A stretch of 64,000 nucleotides of DNA from JBBIGV01 sp037447335 (lineage in GTDB: Bacteria; Bacteroidota; Ignavibacteria; Ignavibacteriales; Ignavibacteriaceae): NCBI GenBank assembly GCA_037447335.1, contig JBBIGV010000001.1, forward strand, positions 109,551 to 173,550, written 5' to 3'. Shown in pieces: positions 9,539 to 17,954 of the stretch. A program made the position numbers and the translations under genes. Positions within the stretch are counted from its first letter, which is position 1, and the number at the start of each line of letters is the position of its first letter. The notes beneath the pieces were generated by a model. The model ran no database searches and was not told where the DNA came from. It saw nothing but the letters and a program-made list of their open reading frames with translations.

Positions 9539-10041
9539 TATCGAACCTGGTTTCTTCGGTTAAGAATAACCATACCAAGCAATCCGCCTAACATTCCGAA
9601 AATAGTATGCACTATAAGATTGCTGAACAACATACCAAAAGTGTAAACTGCTGAAAATCCCTTCGTTGTAATTTCATCGCTCATGTGTCTCATAATTTGC
9701 ATTGTTTCATCAACTATGGGACCGAGATTAAGGTCTCTTAACATTTGCTCTGACTGGGGAAGAGTTTGTGTAAGTTCATTTGATCTTACAAAGTAGGTAA
9801 CAAGCACATCAAAGAGTGTAGTGAATAATGCAAGGAACAATCCTGTTTTCAAACCCCATATAACAGCATTCCCGGTGGAGATCGGGTCGGAAGTAAAATT
9901 CATTCTTCTATCTACTACAAGTGTCATTATAGCAGCAATAAGAACGATTAAACAGCACCCAACACTTTTCAAGCCCGGTACCGTCAGTAACACTGCTCCT
10001 CCGAATCCGCACAGAATAGCCGGTAAATATTTTTTTTGCAT
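9538..10041 (-). CDS. Hypothetical membrane protein, DUF4199-like
   Basis: 167 residues with four predicted membrane segments and a polar loop of about 40 residues between the third and fourth. The pattern (GLKTGLFLALFTTLFDVLVTYF, then a loop, then NLIVHTIFGMLGGLLGMVIL) recalls DUF4199 proteins of Bacteroidota, but I hold that loosely. It is tightly spaced with both neighbours on the minus strand, so it is probably one operon with the DUF2085 gene and the NHL gene. Confidence 0.6.
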   Translation of the reverse strand: MQKKYLPAILCGFGGAVLLTVPGLKSVGCCLIVLIAAIMTLVVDRRMNFTSDPISTGNAVIWGLKTGLFLALFTTLFDVLVTYFVRSNELTQTLPQSEQMLRDLNLGPIVDETMQIMRHMSDEITTKGFSAVYTFGMLFSNLIVHTIFGMLGGLLGMVILNRRNQVR

Positions 10042-10043
10042 AA

Positions 10044-10538
10044 CTATTTTTTCTGACCGAAATAATTTTCAATTACATTTAAAATATATAGAAATACCGT
10101 TGAACCTAAAAGCAGCCCTGTAATGAAAGCTGATTCTTTACTGTAGCTGTAAATTCCGAGTGAAGTTGAAACCACATCAATCAACATTATCACTGAAGCA
10201 GCTGCGAGCAGCTTTAAATTCAGATTCTTTTTAAATGATAAGAAAATAGCCGGCAGTAGAGTAAGAAATGCTCCGGTATATATGCCGAAACATCTTGCAC
10301 AAACTAAAAAGTCAAATCCGTTTGCAGAGAAAACCTTTTCAGTTGACTGATGACAGGTAAATGAATAAATGTTTTTCAAAGGAAGATATATCGAAGCGAT
10401 CAAACCGGATTTATTAATCATAAGCGGTATAACGATCCCGAACAACCACAAGGCGAGCATTACTAATAGCAGAAGTTTAATACTAAATGAGATTAAAAAT
10501 CTTGTTATAGAATTTTCAAGCGTAAAATGTCTTCCCAT
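10044..10538 (-). CDS. DUF2085 membrane protein
   Basis: 164 residues with about four membrane helices. It carries the DUF2085 signature: CHQSTEK near residue 60, then CARCFGIYTGAF about 20 residues later. The Cys/His arrangement could bind a metal. The function of the family is not established. It is separated by two bases from the next gene and by five from the preceding NHL-repeat gene. Confidence 0.75.
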   Translation of the reverse strand: MGRHFTLENSITRFLISFSIKLLLLVMLALWLFGIVIPLMINKSGLIASIYLPLKNIYSFTCHQSTEKVFSANGFDFLVCARCFGIYTGAFLTLLPAIFLSFKKNLNLKLLAAASVIMLIDVVSTSLGIYSYSKESAFITGLLLGSTVFLYILNVIENYFGQKK

Positions 10539-10543
10539 GATTC

Positions 10544-11398
10544 TTAATCATCAATAGGACGATAAACAACAATTTCATTTCTTGTCAAAACATAAAGCCT
10601 ATTATTAAAAAAAAATGAAGAACGTATTTCCTTTAGTTCATCGTACCCAAAAAGATTTAGAATTTGTAAATTGGATTCCGGCGAACGCAGATCGCTAATC
10701 CAAACATTTTTTTTATCGTTGATGGTCATGTAATTAAATATAATTCTGATATCAGTAAATTCCTCACCTGTTTCGGTTTTGCCGATACCATTTCCGAAAA
10801 AATCAAAAGTTATTAAGTCGTTTTTATCAAGCACGAAAATATTGTTGTTCCGGGATATTGCTATTCTTTTGGGCTTTGTTAGGACGTAATTACCCGCGTC
10901 AAAACCTCCCATATCGGTTACGAAATTACCAAACAGGTCGAATTTGAGTACACGGTTATTCTCGGAATCAAGTATGAACAAGTCACCTTGATTAGAAGCT
11001 GTTACACCCATGGGATATCCAAAAATTTCATTCTTGTAAGCCGATTCCCGCCTTACTAATTTTGAAATGAAATTCAGATCCCGGTCGAATCTTTGAATAC
11101 GGTGGTTATTTTTATCTGCAACAAATACAGAAAGGTCTGTTGCGAACACATCTGTGGGTTCATCGAATGCTGCATCGTCCCATCCAAAACCGCCATTAGA
11201 TTTAAGAAGGCTGCCCAGCGTATCAAGTTTATATACTTCGTGTGTTACATCATCCGTAACGAAAATATGACCGGAAGGATTTATGTGAAATGATGAAGCG
11301 GATCTGAATTTTCCGAATGATATTTCATAATAATAATTTTGCGGAAGGTGTGCTTCGGTAAAGAATAAAATTAAAACACTGATATATATTTTTCTCAT
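10544..11398 (-). CDS. Secreted NHL-repeat beta-propeller protein
   Basis: 284 residues from the ATG at 11398 (MRKIYISVLILFF, a signal peptide). An in-frame TTG four codons upstream is also possible. NHL-type blades recur: 'IFVTDDVTHEVYKLD', 'VFVADKNNHRIQRFD', 'LFILDSENNRVLKFD' and 'IFVLDKNDLITFD', giving roughly five or six blades. NHL propellers bind protein or ligand surfaces rather than catalyse in most cases. It heads the minus-strand operon, and its promoter should lie in 11400-11620, a region shared with the divergent tRNA genes. Confidence 0.75.
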   Translation of the reverse strand: MRKIYISVLILFFTEAHLPQNYYYEISFGKFRSASSFHINPSGHIFVTDDVTHEVYKLDTLGSLLKSNGGFGWDDAAFDEPTDVFATDLSVFVADKNNHRIQRFDRDLNFISKLVRRESAYKNEIFGYPMGVTASNQGDLFILDSENNRVLKFDLFGNFVTDMGGFDAGNYVLTKPKRIAISRNNNIFVLDKNDLITFDFFGNGIGKTETGEEFTDIRIIFNYMTINDKKNVWISDLRSPESNLQILNLFGYDELKEIRSSFFFNNRLYVLTRNEIVVYRPIDD

Positions 11399-11524
11399 TC
11401 TATTACACAATTAAATTTCAATGATGATAAAATATAATTCCAATCCTTTTGATTAAAAAGGAAATAAAAAGAAATTCACTTTTAGAACGAAGAAGCAATA
11501 ACATATTCACTTTCGGCATTATAA

Positions 11525-11554
11525 TTGTTTAATAAACTGCACCTAAGCTAAAAT
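11525..11554 (+). promoter_or_regulatory. Candidate promoter for the tRNA genes
   Basis: TTGTTT at 11525-11530, an 18-base spacer, and TAAAAT at 11549-11554, about 65 bases before the first tRNA. The -35 is weak. The CTAAGCTAAA context is close to that of the candidate promoters at 13714 and 33608, which gives slight extra support. Confidence 0.35.
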
Positions 11555-11619
11555 TCTCTTAAAGAGAAAACGAACGCGTTTTTTTGATATTTAGGAGGTA
11601 ATAGTTAATTTTGCAACAG

Positions 11620-11692
11620 TGCCTCGTGGTGTAATTGGCAACACGTCTGACTCTGGATCAGAAGAGTTCAGGTTCGACCCCTGACGAGGCAA
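11620..11692 (+). tRNA. tRNA-Gln (anticodon CTG)
   Basis: A complete cloverleaf. The acceptor stem TGCCTCG pairs with CGAGGCA. The anticodon arm is TCTGA-CTCTGGA-TCAGA with CTG in the middle of the loop. The T arm is TCAGG-TTCGACC-CCTGA. The discriminator is A, and the 3' CCA is not encoded. Anticodon CTG reads CAG (Gln). Confidence 0.93.
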
Positions 11693-11756
11693 CAACTCTA
11701 ATTAACAAGGAACGATTGTGTTCAGATTATTCATTGTTAATTTTAGTTTTAATATC

Positions 11757-11830
11757 GGCGCGTTCGTCTAGTGGCTTAGGACGCCGCCCTCTCAAGGCGG
11801 AGATCACGGGTTCAAATCCCGTACGCGCTA
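11757..11830 (+). tRNA. tRNA-Glu (anticodon CTC)
   Basis: The acceptor stem GGCGCGT pairs with ACGCGCT, with a G-T wobble at the first pair. The D region TCGTCTAGTGGCTTAGGAC is typical of tRNA-Glu. The anticodon arm is CCGCC-CTCTCAA-GGCGG, so the anticodon is CTC (reads GAG). The T arm is ACGGG-TTCAAAT-CCCGT. The CCA end is not encoded. It lies 64 bases after tRNA-Gln. Confidence 0.92.
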
Positions 11831-11848
11831 CTCAACAAGAAATAAAAA

Positions 11849-11916
11849 GTGTACAAGGTGGAGATCACGGGTTCTCCCGAAGGGACTCCAATGGAGGAAT
11901 CCTGTACACGCGACTA
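11849..11916 (+). pseudogene. tRNA-Glu 3'-half-derived sequence with a structured insert
   Basis: Bases 11854-11874 match 20 of 21 bases of tRNA-Glu positions 11793-11813 (end of the anticodon arm through the T stem). Bases 11898-11916 resemble the rest of the T arm and acceptor. Between them is a 23-base insert made of two mini-hairpins, TCCC-GAA-GGGA (11875-11885) and CTCC-AAT-GGAG (11886-11896). The ends pair as GTGTACA (11849-11855) with TGTACAC (11903-11909). It cannot form a normal tRNA. It is either a decayed partial duplication or a small structured RNA made from one. Confidence 0.55.
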
Positions 11917-11922
11917 AATACC

Positions 11923-12074
11923 AAATCTCGAATACCAAATTCCAAAAATATTTTTGATGTATTAGGGCTAAGTCTGAAGTGCAGATTGCCATGCTGATAT
12001 TATTTTACCTCGCCCTCAAAAAATGAATTTATTTCTGCATCCGATTATTTTTTGGAATTTGTTACTTGGGATTT
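11923..12074. repeat. Short element bounded by 27-base imperfect inverted repeats
   Basis: The arm at 11923-11949 and the reverse complement of 12047-12074 agree at about 23 of 27 bases. The inner 13 bases (CAAATTCCAAAAA, 11936-11948, against 12049-12061) are a perfect inverted repeat. The roughly 97 bases between the arms contain no gene. The size and structure fit a MITE-like or palindromic intergenic repeat. No transposase is nearby, and no target duplication was identified. Confidence 0.5.
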
Positions 12075-12114
12075 ATTTGTCTACCTATTATTTTATAACA
12101 GCTTTAAATAAATT

Positions 12115-12453
12115 ATGAAACGATTCAATAAACATATATTCATTTGTGAAAATCAACGACCACCGGAACATCCAACCGGGTGCTGCAAAGCTAAAGGAAG
12201 TTCTGAAATACTGCAGCTATTTAAAAGCCGGGTGCGCGAACTAGGATTGCTGGCAGATATAAGAGTAAACTCCTCAGGGTGCCTCGATGCCTGTAAATAT
12301 GGTGTTTCTATGGTTATATATCCGGAACAAATTTGGTATGGCGGTGTAACCCGCGACGACGTTGAAGAAATTATCAATTCCCATTTATTAAATGACAAAC
12401 CGGTCGAACGATTGAAAATTACTGATCCAGGATATAACAGAGATGCCTCCTGA
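12115..12453 (+). CDS. Thioredoxin-fold [2Fe-2S] ferredoxin
   Basis: 112 residues resembling the Shethna-type/NuoE-like ferredoxins. Candidate cluster ligands are Cys11, Cys23 or Cys24, Cys56 and Cys60 (in NSSGCLDACKYG). The motif order and the late 'VIYPEQIWYGGV' strand match the family. It would act as a soluble electron carrier; the partner is unknown. The end overlaps the start of the endonuclease III gene by 11 bases, so the two are probably co-translated, which is suggestive because endonuclease III is itself an Fe-S protein. Confidence 0.8.
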   Translation: MKRFNKHIFICENQRPPEHPTGCCKAKGSSEILQLFKSRVRELGLLADIRVNSSGCLDACKYGVSMVIYPEQIWYGGVTRDDVEEIINSHLLNDKPVERLKITDPGYNRDAS

Positions 12454-13090
12454 ATCAGAACTGCAAAGGGCATCTGAAATATTTTCAGCTCTTAAACGGG
12501 AATATCCGTTACCTAAACCAGCGCTGCAATACTCTAATCCGTTTGAACTGCTTATTGCTACAATTCTTTCTGCTCAGTGCACTGACAAGCGCGTTAACAT
12601 CGTTACCAAATCACTTTTTAAAAAATATAAAAAACCTCAGGACTATTTAGCTCTTCCAATTGAAGAAATACAGAAGGATATTTTTTCGACAGGATTCTAT
12701 CGCCAAAAAGCGAAGAGCATTGTTCACTGCTGTAAAGAATTAATTCAAAAATATAATGGCAGCATGCCTGCCGATTTTGATGAGTTAACTAAACTCAGCG
12801 GAGTTGGCAGGAAAACAGCTTCTGTTATTGCCGGTAATGCATTCGGCATTCCGGCAATTGCTGTTGATACACACGTGATCAGATTATCAAATCTGCTCGG
12901 ATTTGTTAAAACAACAAATCCAGTAAAAATTGAATTCAGATTAAAAGAATTATTACCCGAATCCGATTGGGTAATTTCTTCACATTTGCTTGCCTCACAC
13001 GGCAGAACAGTTTGTATTGCGAGAAGACCAAAATGCAGTATTTGTGTTATTGGCAAATATTGTCCATCTTTTACCGCTGAAAATATGTAA
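12443..13090 (+). CDS. nth: Endonuclease III (DNA glycosylase/AP lyase)
   Basis: 215 residues, the usual length. It removes oxidised pyrimidines and cuts at abasic sites in base-excision repair. The helix-hairpin-helix LSGVGRKTASVIAG carries the catalytic Lys124, and VDTHVIRL carries the catalytic Asp142. The C-terminal [4Fe-4S] ligands are Cys191-x6-Cys198-x2-Cys201-x5-Cys207. The ATG at 12443 lies inside the ferredoxin gene. All catalytic residues are present. Confidence 0.95.
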   Translation: MPPESELQRASEIFSALKREYPLPKPALQYSNPFELLIATILSAQCTDKRVNIVTKSLFKKYKKPQDYLALPIEEIQKDIFSTGFYRQKAKSIVHCCKELIQKYNGSMPADFDELTKLSGVGRKTASVIAGNAFGIPAIAVDTHVIRLSNLLGFVKTTNPVKIEFRLKELLPESDWVISSHLLASHGRTVCIARRPKCSICVIGKYCPSFTAENM

Positions 13091-13100
13091 GGAATATGAT

Positions 13101-13673
13101 ATGAATGAGATTTACAGAGACCGGGAATATTGCCTTAACCTTCTTAAAGAATATACCAAATCAGAAAGCCTGCTTAAGCATGCATTTTATGTTGAAGCGT
13201 GTGTAAGAGCCTATGCAAAAAAGTTTAACGAGGATGAGGAATATTGGGGAAATGCAGCATTGCTTCACGATTTTGATTACGAACAATTTCCTTCCGAACA
13301 GGAGCACCCATTCAAAGGTTCGGAAATCCTTAAAGAAAAAGGGTTTCCGGATGATTTCAGGGAAGCAATACTATCCCATGCAAATTACACTGGTGTAAAA
13401 AGAGATACTTTGCTTAAAAAAGTTCTCTTCGCCTGCGACGAACTTGCCGGGTTTATTACCGCTGTTATTTATGTTCGTCTCAATAAATCTATTAATGAAG
13501 TTGAGGTAAAATCGGTTCGCAAAAAAATGAAAGATAAAGCATTTGCAAGGGCGGTAAGCAGAGAGGATATATTAAATGGCGCGGAAGAATTAAATATTGA
13601 TCTCGATGAACATATTCAGTTTTGTATTGATGCCATTAAAAAGATAGAAGCTCAACAGAATGCAAGCGGCTAA
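13101..13673 (+). CDS. HD-domain phosphohydrolase-like protein
   Basis: 190 residues from the ATG at 13101, which has AAGGA just upstream; longer in-frame starts would run into nth. HD-superfamily metal ligands are visible: His27 (LLKHAFYVEA), His56-Asp57 (ALLHDFDYEQ), His93 (ILSHANYTG) and Asp113 (FACDELAGF). The family hydrolyses phosphate esters, often of nucleotides; the substrate here is unknown. It is the third gene of the ferredoxin-nth group. Confidence 0.8.
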   Translation: MNEIYRDREYCLNLLKEYTKSESLLKHAFYVEACVRAYAKKFNEDEEYWGNAALLHDFDYEQFPSEQEHPFKGSEILKEKGFPDDFREAILSHANYTGVKRDTLLKKVLFACDELAGFITAVIYVRLNKSINEVEVKSVRKKMKDKAFARAVSREDILNGAEELNIDLDEHIQFCIDAIKKIEAQQNASG

Positions 13674-13713
13674 TACTGCTGTTTCCGTTTTTTGTGCGAT
13701 TAAGACAATTGAC

Positions 13714-13743
13714 TTGACATTTAATCCAATACTTAGCTAAATT
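13714..13743 (+). promoter_or_regulatory. Candidate promoter upstream of porU
   Basis: TTGACA (13714-13719), an 18-base spacer and TAAATT (13738-13743), about 130 bases before porU. The segment TTGACATTTA followed by a TAAA-containing -10 and TTTCG is nearly repeated at 33608-33640, upstream of the microcompartment genes. Confidence 0.5.
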
Positions 13744-13869
13744 TCGCCCAAGTAAAGGAGATTTATTCGAGAATTTTGCTACACAATAATGGAGCTTTTA
13801 CAATCCCCGGTAATATTAAATAATTGAAATGGGATTAGTAAATTTTCATCAACAAAAAACAGTGAGTTA

Positions 13870-16800
13870 ATGATAAGCAAAATCTCAATATTTGTCCTTA
13901 TTTTTTTATCCTTTCCCCTCTTTCCGCAAAGTGATATTAAAATAATTTCCTCGGACAGAAACTCTTTAGTGATTGAGTATAACCCTGTTTTAGATACCGC
14001 TTCAAAATTCGTTGATAATGTTCATTACATCGAACTGAACCTTCTCAATGGAATTTATAAGATAGATAACTGGGGTTTACCTGCTGTTCCCGAGAGACAT
14101 ATTAACATCGGCGTCCCATCTGAGTTTGGTAACACAATCCAGGTGATAAGTTACCTGACTACAGAAATGAATGGACAGGTATTACCCATACCTGCCATGA
14201 TGCCGGATGGAAATTTACATCAATATATTTATGAAAAATCCGCTGAATATATTTCCTATCAGTCTGCGCCTGCTTTGGTTACCTTTGGAAGTTTTGGAAT
14301 AAGCAGGGGAATTCCTATGCACACCTTACAAATCCACCCGATCCACTTTGAGCCGCAAACCGGTAAAATTGTTTTTTATTCACGAATTGTATTCAGGGTA
14401 AATTTCAATCCAGCCCAGCAAATTGCAGCCCCGGTAATAGATGAACTTACCGGCAGCACTATGATCAATAAAGATGTTGCACTTTCATGGGCAATTACCA
14501 ATTCCTCTACCCGGTTGAATAAAGCAGTGAATAACAGCGTACTCGCAAACGGTAAGTGGGTCAGGTTTGAAGTTGATGAAGATGGTATGTATAAAATTGA
14601 TTATTCAACGTTATCTTCTTTTGGTATAGATCCGAACACTGTTGATCCGCGCACTATTAAGATTTACAACAACGGCGGTAAAATGATTCCGGAGAATATT
14701 CTGCATCCAAGACCGCAGGACCTTGTAGAAAATGCTGTTCGTGTAGTTGGTGAAGATGACGGAAAGTTTGATCAGAATGATCATATAGTTTTTTACGGAA
14801 GAGGAAATAATTTCTGGGATTACGACACAACATCCGGTTTAATACAGAGAAATTTTAATCTCTATTCAGATAAAAACTATTACTGGATAACCTCTGGGGG
14901 CAGTGCAGGTAAAAGAATGCAAGCCAAAGAAAGCCTGAATCAGTCCAATTATTTTGCGCAGACAACCTCTGAAGCTTTTACCCAGTGGGAAGAAGATAAG
15001 ATCAACATCGGGAAAACCGGCAGAATTTTTCTTGGTGATGACTTCTCTCAGTCCATACGAACACGTACCTACACTAACAAGTTGAATAACAGGGTTGCAG
15101 GTTCCCGAATAAATTACAGGGTTAGATTTGTTGTTGCCTCCTCACAATCCATTCAGCTTGAGATTCAGGAAAATAACAATACAATTTTTTCATCTACTCT
15201 CTTAGGTTATGAAAATTCAACTTACACTGTTGGTGAAGCCCATGTTCGTAATCTTACTTACAGTGGTGCACTTGCTGACGACAGAAGCGTACTAAAATTT
15301 AATTTCACTCCATCACAGATAACTTCCATTGGCTATCTTGATTTTTTTGAAATTAAATATTTACGCGAGCTAAAACCGAGCGATGATCTCTTAATCTTTT
15401 ATTCAAAGGATACCACATCGGTAATCGAATACAGATTATCCGGTTTTCCTTCAACCAACATAAAAGTTTTTGATGTTTCCAATCCCTTCAATGTAGAACA
15501 TATTACTAACCACACTATGCTCAGCGGCGGTGAATGCCGGTTTCAGGTAAGTGAATCTGCCTCTAACAGATCTAAATATGTGGCGGTTGGTAATGATAAT
15601 TATAAAACGCCTTCCAATCCTGTTGAGGTTCAGAATTCCGACATCCGCGGTATTTCTGATGGTGCACAGTTTATAATCATTACTCATAAAAATTTTCTTG
15701 AAGCTGCCAACAAACTGAAAAATTACCGGGAGAACCAGTCACTTTTCCGTTACTCAACAAAAGTTATTGATGTTGAGAGCATTTACAATGAGTTTGGCGG
15801 AGGTATTAGTGATCCGTCTGCCGTTCGCGATTTTATTAAATATGCCTACGATAACTGGCAGATCAGACCGGAATATGTACTTCTGCTTGGAAAAGGAACC
15901 TACGATTATAAAAATGTTGAAGGGCAGAACGAGAATTTTATTCCAACCTGGCAAACAGTTGAATCACTTGTGCTGGTAAGATGGTCTGTCTCTTCATACA
16001 CCACTGATGATTTTTTTGTAAAGGTTGACGGCAATGATGGTTTTGTAGATCTTGCTATCGGCAGAATTACCGCACGATCACTGGTAGAAGCCAATAATAT
16101 TGTTGACAAGATAATTGCTTACGAAAACGACTCAGACAGAACTCCCTGGCGAAATCTGATTACTCTTGTTGCTGATGATGGATTCGGAACTGGCAACAGG
16201 TATGAAGGCGCAGAGCACACCGCTCCATCAGAAACTCTGGCAACAACCAAAATTCCACTCTCTTATGATATAAATAAAATTTATATGGCTGCATACCCGG
16301 ATGAACTTACTTCAGCAGGAAGAAGAAAACCTGAAGTTAATAAAGCAATAATTGATGCCGTTAATCAAGGCACACTGATTATGAATTTCATCGGGCATGG
16401 AAGCCCGGAACTTTGGGCACACGAAGTAGTGTTTGAAAAAAGTGTCACCATTCCGCAGTTTCAGAACGATCGTTATTTCTTTATGACAGCGGGAACCTGC
16501 GACTTTGGCTATTTTGATATACCTAATTTTCAGAGCGCTGCCGAAGAAATGATGCTGATAAGTAAGAGAGGCGCAATTGGTGTATTCACTGCTTCAAGAC
16601 TGGTGTATTCTCAGTTGAATCATCAGCTTATGTACAGATTTTTTGTTGAATTGCTGCAGCCAAGAGATACATTAAATCTATTAAGTACGCTCGGACAGGC
16701 TTACTTCAGAACCAAGCAGGCATTCACAGGCGTCAACGATCAGAAATATCATATTTTTGGCGATCCGACACTCAGATTAATTGCACCGCAGCACTTTGGC

Positions 16801-17850
16801 AGTATTGATTCAATAAATGGACAAGCATTAACCACCAGCGTTCAGATAAAAGCTTTAAGCAAAACCGGAATTGAAGGGCGAATCCTGAAATCCGATGGTT
16901 CTACCTGGAGCGACTTCAACGGCGAAGGCTTGCTGACTGTGTTTGACTCTGAAAGAATAGTAAGATTAACATCAATTAACTATGATGTTCTTGAACAGGG
17001 CGGAGTGATATTCCGCGGGCGTATTTCTGTTAACAACGGAAATTTCTCTGCTGATTTTGTTGTGCCAAAAGATATCTCCTATGAAAATAAAAACGGGAAG
17101 ATTTTGCTCTACTTCTTTGATCAGCATGCTGATGGTTTGGCGTTCACAAACAATATAGTTGTTGGTGGAACTGATACCACTGCAGTTGATGACGGAAAAG
17201 GGCCCGAAATCGAAATTTATTTTGATGATACTTCGTTCAGGAATGCTTATCTCATCAGTCCTAACTCAATTTTGATTGTCAGGCTTGAAGACGAAACCGG
17301 TTTGAATACAACTGGAACCGGTGTAGGGCATAAGCTTGAAGGTATTTTGAATGACAGTGAAAACGACCCGATAGATTTTACAAATTACTTTATAGGTGAT
17401 CTTGATGCTGGTGGAAAATCCGGCGAGGTTCGTTACCGCTTTAATAACCTCGAAGAAGGCGAATACAAAATTCAGGTGAAAGCATGGGATGTTTTTAATA
17501 ACTTCTCAACTGAAGCTGCCTACTTCAGTGTTGTTTCCGGAGATGACCTTGTTATCAGAGATGTATATAATTATCCCAATCCTTTTACATCCAGCACTAC
17601 TTTCACATTTCAACAGAATATGAATACTATTCTGGATTGCAGAATAAGAATTTACACTGTTGCCGGCAGGCTTATCAGAGAAATTGAACAAAAGAGCATT
17701 ACAGATAAATTTGTAACTGTTGACTGGGACGGCAGGGATCAGGATGGAAGCCCGGTTGCAAACGGAACTTACTTATACAAGCTAATAGTTAGTACCATTG
17801 ATGGTGAATATTCCCGCAGCGTGCTTGGCAAGCTTGCAGTTATAAGATAA
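13870..17850 (+). CDS. porU: Type IX secretion system sortase PorU (peptidase C25)
   Basis: 1326 residues with a signal peptide (about 1-20). PorU cleaves the C-terminal sorting domain from type IX cargo at the cell surface and joins cargo to lipopolysaccharide. The gingipain-type catalytic pair is present: His843 in NFIGHGSPELWAHE and Cys877 in FMTAGTCDFGYFD. The N-terminal half (about 25-550) is the propeptide-like and jelly-roll region. The end (about 1225-1326) is a FlgD/sorting-domain-like fold with NYPNPFTSSTTF. Its length and architecture are those of PorU rather than a secreted gingipain. porV follows directly, as expected for its membrane partner. Confidence 0.9.
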   Translation: MISKISIFVLIFLSFPLFPQSDIKIISSDRNSLVIEYNPVLDTASKFVDNVHYIELNLLNGIYKIDNWGLPAVPERHINIGVPSEFGNTIQVISYLTTEMNGQVLPIPAMMPDGNLHQYIYEKSAEYISYQSAPALVTFGSFGISRGIPMHTLQIHPIHFEPQTGKIVFYSRIVFRVNFNPAQQIAAPVIDELTGSTMINKDVALSWAITNSSTRLNKAVNNSVLANGKWVRFEVDEDGMYKIDYSTLSSFGIDPNTVDPRTIKIYNNGGKMIPENILHPRPQDLVENAVRVVGEDDGKFDQNDHIVFYGRGNNFWDYDTTSGLIQRNFNLYSDKNYYWITSGGSAGKRMQAKESLNQSNYFAQTTSEAFTQWEEDKINIGKTGRIFLGDDFSQSIRTRTYTNKLNNRVAGSRINYRVRFVVASSQSIQLEIQENNNTIFSSTLLGYENSTYTVGEAHVRNLTYSGALADDRSVLKFNFTPSQITSIGYLDFFEIKYLRELKPSDDLLIFYSKDTTSVIEYRLSGFPSTNIKVFDVSNPFNVEHITNHTMLSGGECRFQVSESASNRSKYVAVGNDNYKTPSNPVEVQNSDIRGISDGAQFIIITHKNFLEAANKLKNYRENQSLFRYSTKVIDVESIYNEFGGGISDPSAVRDFIKYAYDNWQIRPEYVLLLGKGTYDYKNVEGQNENFIPTWQTVESLVLVRWSVSSYTTDDFFVKVDGNDGFVDLAIGRITARSLVEANNIVDKIIAYENDSDRTPWRNLITLVADDGFGTGNRYEGAEHTAPSETLATTKIPLSYDINKIYMAAYPDELTSAGRRKPEVNKAIIDAVNQGTLIMNFIGHGSPELWAHEVVFEKSVTIPQFQNDRYFFMTAGTCDFGYFDIPNFQSAAEEMMLISKRGAIGVFTASRLVYSQLNHQLMYRFFVELLQPRDTLNLLSTLGQAYFRTKQAFTGVNDQKYHIFGDPTLRLIAPQHFGSIDSINGQALTTSVQIKALSKTGIEGRILKSDGSTWSDFNGEGLLTVFDSERIVRLTSINYDVLEQGGVIFRGRISVNNGNFSADFVVPKDISYENKNGKILLYFFDQHADGLAFTNNIVVGGTDTTAVDDGKGPEIEIYFDDTSFRNAYLISPNSILIVRLEDETGLNTTGTGVGHKLEGILNDSENDPIDFTNYFIGDLDAGGKSGEVRYRFNNLEEGEYKIQVKAWDVFNNFSTEAAYFSVVSGDDLVIRDVYNYPNPFTSSTTFTFQQNMNTILDCRIRIYTVAGRLIREIEQKSITDKFVTVDWDGRDQDGSPVANGTYLYKLIVSTIDGEYSRSVLGKLAVIR

Positions 17851-17954
17851 ATTTTTTATAGTTTTTTTTCAGATTTAGATATTCAAATTTTTATATTAAT
17901 AACTCTGTTTCCGAATTTATTAAAAGACAGTTCATTTAATCGGAGGAAAATAAA

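Noticed and set aside
11635..11997. A 120-codon open frame across the tRNA region
   Set aside because: It covers both tRNA genes and the tRNA-derived element; the tRNA cloverleafs explain the sequence.
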